Positions 7,092-11,543 of a DNA stretch of 11,543 nucleotides are shown here, piece by piece. The stretch's first letter is position 1, and each line of letters starts with the position of its first letter. Position numbers and translations under genes: made by a program. The notes under the pieces were generated by a model. The model had not been told where the DNA came from and searched no databases. It saw only the letters and a list, made by a program, of their open reading frames with translations. This DNA comes from FEN-1219 sp035644475 (GTDB taxonomy: Bacteria > Pseudomonadota > Gammaproteobacteria > Steroidobacterales > Rariloculaceae): the NCBI GenBank assembly GCA_035644475.1, contig DASQOL010000220.1:1-11543 (forward strand). The letters run 5' to 3'.

Positions 7092-8135
7092 TCAACCGGT
7101 GCGCGCCTGCTTGCGGTCGCCGCCGTCCATCGCTTGCACGCAGCCCGTGAGCACCTGGTCGGTGTCGACACCGTCCGACTCGGCGAAGTAGTTGGTGAGC
7201 ACGCGGTGCCGCATCACGGGCAGCGCAAGCGCGGCGATGTCTTCGCGCGTGACGTGGTAACGCCCGCTCATCAACGCGCGCGCCTTGCCGGCGAGCGTGA
7301 GGAACATCGTGGCGCGCACGCTGGCGCCGTACTGCACGTATTTCTTCACGATGTCCGGCGCCATCGGATCCTTCGGCCGCGTGCTGCGCACGAGATCCAC
7401 CGCGTAGCGGTTCACGCTATCGGAAACGGGCACCTGGCGAACGAGCCACTGAAATTTCACGATCTGCTGGGGCGTTGTAACCGCATTCACCTCGGGGATG
7501 TCCATGCGGCCGGTGAAACGGTTGACGACGGCCATCTCGTGCTCCGGCGACAGATAGTCGAGCAGCACGTTGAACAGGAACCGGTCGAGCTGGGCTTCCG
7601 GCAGCGGGTAGGTGCCCTCGAGCTCGATCGGGTTCTGCGTCGCGAGCACGAAAAACGGCCGTTCGATCGTGTGATGATGGCCGCGCACGGTGACCGAGAA
7701 CTCCTGCATCGCCTCGAGCAGCGCCGATTGCGTCTTCGGCGGCGTGCGGTTGATCTCGTCGGCGAGCAGCACGTTCGCGAACAGAGGTCCGGGCACGAAC
7801 GTCCAGGTGCGCCGGCCCGTGCTCATGTCTTCCTCGATGATGTCGGTGCCCGTCACGTCGGTGGGCATCAAGTCCGGCGTGAACTGGATGCGCTTGAAGG
7901 AGAGCCCAAGCGCGATCGCGAGCGTGCGCACGAGCAGCGTCTTCGCCGTGCCCGGCATGCCCGTGATCAAGCAGTGGCCGCCCACCAGCAGCGTGACGAG
8001 CAAATGCTCCACGACCTCGTCCTGGCCGACGATGACCTTACGCACCTCGGTGCGGATCTGATCCAACGACGTGCGGAAACTCTCGATGAGCGCCCGAGCC
8101 TCTTCCGTCTCGAGCTGGTTCTGTGCGTCTGTCAA
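7092..8135 (-). CDS. MoxR family AAA+ ATPase
   Basis: This is a 347-residue cytosolic ATPase of the MoxR branch of AAA+. It shows Walker A at 59-66 (GMPGTAKT, with the family's usual Ala before Lys), Walker B at 123-127 (LLADE), sensor 1 at 165-169 (ATQNP), the arginine finger R185 in EAQLDRFLF, and sensor 2 R274 in GASVRA, where Val replaces the common Pro. The C-terminal lid runs to about 335. MoxR ATPases use ATP hydrolysis to remodel or mature partner proteins, normally with vWA proteins encoded next door, as here. The start is TTG at 8135: it overlaps the TGA of the previous gene (TTGA), has GGAG 8 bases upstream, and no ATG occurs before Walker A. The first 33 residues form a helix before the conserved VIVGQDEVV motif. 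I give no symbol because MoxR homologues carry many different gene names. Confidence 0.95.
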   Translation of the reverse strand: MTDAQNQLETEEARALIESFRTSLDQIRTEVRKVIVGQDEVVEHLLVTLLVGGHCLITGMPGTAKTLLVRTLAIALGLSFKRIQFTPDLMPTDVTGTDIIEEDMSTGRRTWTFVPGPLFANVLLADEINRTPPKTQSALLEAMQEFSVTVRGHHHTIERPFFVLATQNPIELEGTYPLPEAQLDRFLFNVLLDYLSPEHEMAVVNRFTGRMDIPEVNAVTTPQQIVKFQWLVRQVPVSDSVNRYAVDLVRSTRPKDPMAPDIVKKYVQYGASVRATMFLTLAGKARALMSGRYHVTREDIAALALPVMRHRVLTNYFAESDGVDTDQVLTGCVQAMDGGDRKQARTG

Positions 8136-10414
8136 CGTACGATCTCCAGTAACAATTGCTGGGCTTCCCGGAAATGAGGAGCGATCTCGAGAGCATACAA
8201 CAGTTGCTCTCGGCTCTTGTCGCGCTCGCCCGCCGCGAAATAGGCCTTCGCCAACCGGTAGCGCGCGTCGGCCAGGTCGTGCGGATTCATCGCGATGAGG
8301 GCCTGGTATTCGACCGCGGCTTCGGCGGGGCGTTCGGCCGCGGTGAGCCGATCGGCGAGCTCGGAGTGCACCTCCTCGCGGAGCGGAGCGACCATGAGCG
8401 CGTCCTTGAGCACGGCGATCGCGTCGGCCGTCCGGTTCGCGGTGCCGAGCGCCTTGGCGAGCGAGATCAGCGCGTCGGGATCGTGACCGCCGAGCCGCCG
8501 GTACTCGAGCAGCGTGGCGGTGGCGGCATCGGCGTCACCGAGCTCGCGTTGCGCGCGCGCACGCACGAGGTAGGGGCTGCCTTCGTCGACGTAGTCGGGG
8601 AAGAGCTCCACCGCCTTGCCCGCGCTCTCGGCGGCCGGCTGCCACTCGCCTGCGCGCGCCGCCTTGTGCGCGTCGCCCTGTGCCTTCTGCCAGTCCTCGA
8701 ACTGCCCGGTGACCTTGCCGAGCTCACCCTCGACGAACGCGCGGAAGTCCTTGTCGAACGTCTCCGGCGGAATGCTGAGCGCGGCCTGGATCGCGGCACC
8801 GGTGTCCTGGCCTGCGGCGTAGCGGTCGAGCATGCGTTCGAGCCCCTCCTGGCCCCAGCGCTTCGAGATATACTCGCAGGTCAAGCCGGCTTGCATGTAC
8901 GAGACGATGACCTGCGCCTCGTAGGTCGGCCGGATGAAGCCGCGGTCGAGCTCGGCGATGGGCAAGAACTTATCCTCCTTGATCGCCTGGATCACGGTGA
9001 GCGGTATGTGCCGGCCCGGCAATGGTCCCGTGGTCCACTCTTCATAGACGGATACGCCCTCGCTGAACCACCGCGGCACGAGGTGCTTGGTAGCCTCGAG
9101 CGTGAACACGTGCGCCATCTCGTGCCACAGCGTGGTGCCCCAGTGGAAGTCGGCGTCGGCGCGGCCCGTGGGGCTGTCCATCGCGACGAGGTAGCCGAAC
9201 GTAACGCCGAGGAGGCCGATGCCGGGCAGGCCGGACGTGCGCACCGCGAAATCGTCGTGCTCGGGATACAGCTCGACGACCACCGGCTCCTTGAGCTCGA
9301 AGCCGTAGCGCTTGGTGTAGGTCGCGATCGCGCGATTCGCGAGGTCGAGCACGTACGGCTCGATCACGGGCGCCTCATCCTTGTGCAGCCGCAGGATCAC
9401 GCCCGGCGTGCGCACGGTGGAGCCGTCCGGCGCCTTCACGTCCACGGGCGGATGCGGCGACACCACGAAGTGCTCGAAGCTGTCGATGAGCCGCAGCGTG
9501 TTGACGATCGGCGCGCTATAGGGATCGCCTCGATACGCGATCATCAGGTGCTGCTGCGCCTCGTCGACCTTGTTCTGGCGCAGCAGATTCACGCCGAGCT
9601 CTTGGTGCGCGGCGTAATTGTCCGGCTGGATCTCGACCGCCTTGCGATACAGCTCGATCGCCTCGCGGTAGCGGCGCGTGATCACGTAGAAGTAGGCCGG
9701 CGTCGCGTAGATGTCGCCGTAGGCCTTGTCGAGCGCGAGCGCCTTGGGCGTCCACGCGCTGTCGGCCTTGTCGTGCAGCAGGTCGGCCGAGGCCTTGAGC
9801 GCGTAGATCTCGAGCGGGGTGATCTTCTCGCGCTCGGCGATCGCGAGCGCCTTGCCGAGCTTGGCCTCGGCGTCGGCGAGCGCGCCATCCTCGAGCTCGG
9901 TGCGCGCGAGCAGGAGATACGCTTCGATCGCGCTGTCGGGCGCCTTCTCGATGACCTCGTCGGCGAGCTCCTTGGCCTTCTCGTCGAAGCGGCCGGCCGC
10001 GACCTTCGCGAGGCCGAGCTTCGCGGGTGCGTAGTTCTCGTCGAGCTCGAGCGCTTCCTGGAACAGCTTCACCGCTTCGTTGTTCTGATGCGTCGCCGCG
10101 AATAGCTCTCCCCAACGGGTGCGCACCGCGGCGTCCTTGGGGTATTCCTTCAGCGCCGCCTGGAAGAAGCCGTTGGCGGCGCGCACGTCGCCGCTCGCGC
10201 GCGCGGCGTCGGCCTTGATCCGCGAGTCGGTGCTCGTGGCCGTGAGGCCGGTGAAGCACGCCGTCGCCTCGGCGCGCTGGCCGCGGTACGCCAGCTGGTC
10301 GCACTTGACGAGGTCCGGCGCGCGGTCGCGCGCGTATTCGATCGTGAGCGCGCTCGCCGCCGACCCGACGCAGAGCGACAAGAGCGTCGAGCCGAGGCGC
10401 AGCGCGAGGGTCAT
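8132..10414 (-). CDS. Exported TPR protein with central gluzincin peptidase
   Basis: The 760-residue protein starts with a signal peptide of about 22 residues (MTLALRLGSTLLSLCVGSAASA). C15 does not form a good lipobox, so a soluble periplasmic protein is likely. TPR-type helical repeats fill about 35-300, clearest at 240-293 (RRYREAIELYRKAVEIQPDN). The middle (about 350-565) is a zinc-metallopeptidase domain of the MA-like gluzincin type: H431-E432-M-A-H435 supplies two histidine ligands and the catalytic Glu, and E452 in WFSEGVSVYEE fits the third ligand. More TPRs follow at about 573-755. The domain looks catalytically intact. C38 and C53 could form a disulfide. The gene overlaps its upstream neighbour by ATGA and the MoxR gene by TTGA, with GGAG 8 bases before its ATG. 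It may cut or hold partners of the periplasmic parts of this operon; the substrate is unknown. Confidence 0.9.
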   Translation of the reverse strand: MTLALRLGSTLLSLCVGSAASALTIEYARDRAPDLVKCDQLAYRGQRAEATACFTGLTATSTDSRIKADAARASGDVRAANGFFQAALKEYPKDAAVRTRWGELFAATHQNNEAVKLFQEALELDENYAPAKLGLAKVAAGRFDEKAKELADEVIEKAPDSAIEAYLLLARTELEDGALADAEAKLGKALAIAEREKITPLEIYALKASADLLHDKADSAWTPKALALDKAYGDIYATPAYFYVITRRYREAIELYRKAVEIQPDNYAAHQELGVNLLRQNKVDEAQQHLMIAYRGDPYSAPIVNTLRLIDSFEHFVVSPHPPVDVKAPDGSTVRTPGVILRLHKDEAPVIEPYVLDLANRAIATYTKRYGFELKEPVVVELYPEHDDFAVRTSGLPGIGLLGVTFGYLVAMDSPTGRADADFHWGTTLWHEMAHVFTLEATKHLVPRWFSEGVSVYEEWTTGPLPGRHIPLTVIQAIKEDKFLPIAELDRGFIRPTYEAQVIVSYMQAGLTCEYISKRWGQEGLERMLDRYAAGQDTGAAIQAALSIPPETFDKDFRAFVEGELGKVTGQFEDWQKAQGDAHKAARAGEWQPAAESAGKAVELFPDYVDEGSPYLVRARAQRELGDADAATATLLEYRRLGGHDPDALISLAKALGTANRTADAIAVLKDALMVAPLREEVHSELADRLTAAERPAEAAVEYQALIAMNPHDLADARYRLAKAYFAAGERDKSREQLLYALEIAPHFREAQQLLLEIVR
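8144..8147 (-). promoter_or_regulatory. Shine-Dalgarno fixing the TTG start of MoxR
   Basis: On the minus strand GGAG lies 8 bases before TTG, inside the last codons of the TPR-peptidase gene. The same motif and 8-base spacing precede the ATG starts of the TPR-peptidase (10423-10426) and BatA-like (6185-6188) genes. GAGGG at the same spacing precedes the DUF4175 gene (4200-4204). This supports TTG as the real initiation codon. Confidence 0.75.
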
Positions 10415-11496
10415 TTGGGCGGCTCCTCCGGCTGCCGACTGCGCTGAACCTGGTCGAGCAGACCCTCCAGGGTCTCCGGGGGCTGCTTCGCCGCGGGCTG
10501 CTCCTCGCGCGGGTTCGTCGGCCGGTCGCCGCCCTGCGCGGCGTCGATCTTGGCCTGCACGTCCGCGAGCTTCACGAGCAGCGCCTGGAGCTGGTTCAGA
10601 TACTCGTCGTTCGCCATCCCGGCGCGGCGCGCGCGCAGCGCCTCGATCTCGTCGTCGAGCCCATCCTTCTCGGCGTTGAGCGCGGCGAGCTCCGGCGTCG
10701 CCGGCGCGGCCTGGCCACCGAGCCGCGCAACCGTGAACCGGGCCGCCGTGCCGCCCGCAAGCTGCGGATGCTCGGTGGCGAGGGTGCCCGCCTTCTTGAA
10801 GCTGTCCGCGACCTCGCGCGACGCGTAGTCGAACGCCTCCTGCGCCGTGATCACACCATTCTTATTGATGTCGGCGGAGCCGTCGGCGAGCGCCTTGGCC
10901 CAATGGTCCGCGAACCGCGTGGCGTTGCGCTCCATGCCGCTCTTGGTCGCGGTGATCAGGGTGCGGCCGTCGCCGGCCCACTTCTCGAGGATGGCGCCGC
11001 TCGCGCTCGTGGCGTTCACGACGAGCTGCTGGCGCGCGGGCACGCTCTTCAGCAACTTCGCGAGCCCGTCGCCGTCGATGTCCGGCCCCGGCAAGTTGAG
11101 CTTGTACGCCTCGCCGTCATAGCTCCCATGCCCCACCAGGAACAACGCGAAGCTGTCCGCCGGCTTCACCTTGGTAGCGAGCGACGCGAAGCTCTTCTCG
11201 ACCGCCTCGCGCGTGGCCTTCTCGCCCTGCAGCACCGTGACGCGCGCATCACCCGTGCTCTTGCGCGCGACAGACGCGAGCGACGCGACCTCTTTGTCGA
11301 ACTGCTCCTGATACTTCGCCTCGCCGCCGATGCCCCCGACGATCAAGTAGTACAGCTCCGCATGCGCGCTCTGAGCGACGACGCCAAGGGTGGCCGCCAA
11401 AAAGAGCGATGAGAGCCTGCGCGTTGCATGCCTCTTCCGAGACTCTCGCCGCACAGGGCCGCAATTTGCATCCTGCAATTGCGGCACTCCCGCCAT
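10411..11496 (-). CDS. Caspase/legumain-like exported protein, Cys to Ser
   Basis: This is the first gene of the operon, 361 residues from the ATG. A basic N-terminus and hydrophobic stretch (RRLSSLFLAATLGVVAQSAHA) form a signal peptide, with likely cleavage after A46. Residues 47-260 look like a clan CD (caspase/C13) fold: strand FALFLVGHG with H123-G124 at the catalytic His position, then LVVNATSASG, where S164 occupies the place of the nucleophilic Cys. The mature protein has no Cys at all, so it is either a non-catalytic protease-like protein or uses Ser. D209-N211-N213-G214-I216-E220 matches an EF-hand calcium loop. Residues 268-322 form a coiled coil and the tail is Pro/Gln-rich. The ATG at 11496 lacks a spaced Shine-Dalgarno; TTG at 11478 has GGGAG 8 bases upstream and is an equally good or better start, and GTG at 11454 is also possible. 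The fold assignment rests on motifs and is moderately sure; the function is unknown. Confidence 0.8.
   Translation of the reverse strand: MAGVPQLQDANCGPVRRESRKRHATRRLSSLFLAATLGVVAQSAHAELYYLIVGGIGGEAKYQEQFDKEVASLASVARKSTGDARVTVLQGEKATREAVEKSFASLATKVKPADSFALFLVGHGSYDGEAYKLNLPGPDIDGDGLAKLLKSVPARQQLVVNATSASGAILEKWAGDGRTLITATKSGMERNATRFADHWAKALADGSADINKNGVITAQEAFDYASREVADSFKKAGTLATEHPQLAGGTAARFTVARLGGQAAPATPELAALNAEKDGLDDEIEALRARRAGMANDEYLNQLQALLVKLADVQAKIDAAQGGDRPTNPREEQPAAKQPPETLEGLLDQVQRSRQPEEPPK
11459..11484 (-). promoter_or_regulatory. Dyad at the start of the caspase-like gene
   Basis: CCGCAATT plus GCA on one side pairs with TGC plus AATTGCGG on the other around a 3-base loop, with one bulged base: 11 paired bases in all. 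In the mRNA it would bury the candidate TTG start at 11478-11476. If the ATG at 11496 is used, the stem covers codons 5-13. It could be an operator or an mRNA structure limiting translation of the first gene. The pairing is seen directly; the role is inference. Confidence 0.4.
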
Positions 11497-11536
11497 CCCT
11501 GGCGGTCGGATGTGCGGCGAGAAGCCCCAGGGATGG
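11490..11536. repeat. Nested inverted repeats in the operon leader
   Basis: CCATCCCTGG at 11493-11502 is perfectly complementary to CCAGGGATGG at 11527-11536, with a 24-base spacer. The left arm also takes part in a smaller hairpin, CCGCCA (11490-11495) with TGGCGG (11500-11505), so the two structures are mutually exclusive. They lie around the ATG at 11496, at the 5' end of the operon. A binding site for a dimeric regulator or a switching leader is possible. No promoter boxes are recognisable in the 47 bases available upstream, and the promoter may lie outside the window. Confidence 0.35.
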
Positions 11537-11543
11537 TCTTCCG

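Noticed and set aside
6173..7171. Minus-strand alternative frame of about 330 codons over the DUF58 gene
   Set aside because: Arg-rich frame-shifted shadow. The DUF58 and MIDAS motifs are all in the other frame.
7077..8177. Plus-strand open frame of about 366 codons opposite the MoxR gene
   Set aside because: His/Arg/Leu-rich, no domain. It lies opposite a textbook AAA+ ATPase.
8156..10105. Plus-strand open frame of about 650 codons
   Set aside because: Arg/Leu/Val-rich antisense shadow of the TPR-peptidase gene, with no recognisable motif. High GC removes stop codons in this phase.
10367..10380. Lipoprotein signal at C15 of the TPR-peptidase
   Set aside because: The sequence before Cys is L-S-L, with Leu at -1 where a small residue is required, and the hydrophobic stretch continues to a better SAASA cleavage site.

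Overview
The window is about 11.5 kb of very GC-rich DNA. It is almost entirely filled by one six-gene operon on the minus strand, reading from right to left. The protein families and the Gram-negative style export signals point to a high-GC proteobacterium. A gammaproteobacterium of the Steroidobacter/Nevskia/xanthomonad kind is my best guess, but no marker gene here proves the lineage.

Layout in transcription order: (1) 11496-10411, an exported caspase/legumain-like protein whose catalytic Cys is replaced by Ser, with an EF-hand-like loop and a coiled-coil tail; (2) 10414-8132, an exported TPR protein with an HEMAH gluzincin metallopeptidase domain between two TPR blocks; (3) 8135-7092, a MoxR-family AAA+ ATPase starting at TTG; (4) 7086-6181, a soluble DUF58/vWA protein; (5) 6176-4188, a BatA-like membrane protein with a vWA domain and a glutamine-amidotransferase-like domain; (6) 4191-307, a giant DUF4175-type membrane protein with Gly and Gln/Gly low-complexity tracts. 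Three junctions are 4-base start/stop overlaps and the other two have gaps of 4 and 5 bases. Four starts have a GGAG or GAGGG Shine-Dalgarno exactly 8 bases upstream. A 12-bp perfect hairpin at 262-291, just after the last stop codon, is the likely operon end.

How the genes may work together (inference): genes 3-6 are a MoxR/vWA module of the type found in Bat-like operons, with a cytosolic ATPase and vWA adaptor and two inner-membrane proteins whose bulk is predicted to be periplasmic. The two upstream genes add two exported parts: a protease-like fold that cannot be a cysteine protease, and a zinc-peptidase on a TPR scaffold. The whole resembles an envelope assembly, surveillance or stress device spanning cytoplasm, inner membrane and periplasm. 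Its substrate is not visible from sequence. The predicted mature caspase-like protein, DUF58, BatA and DUF4175 products contain no cysteine.

The left 306 bases hold no convincing gene. They carry GC-rich hairpins, a 12-bp inverted repeat, a repeated 14-mer and the terminator, and they look like a REP-type intergenic region. The right 47 bases are the start of the operon leader and carry inverted repeats that may be regulatory. Long open frames on the plus strand opposite these genes are codon-phase mirrors and are not annotated.
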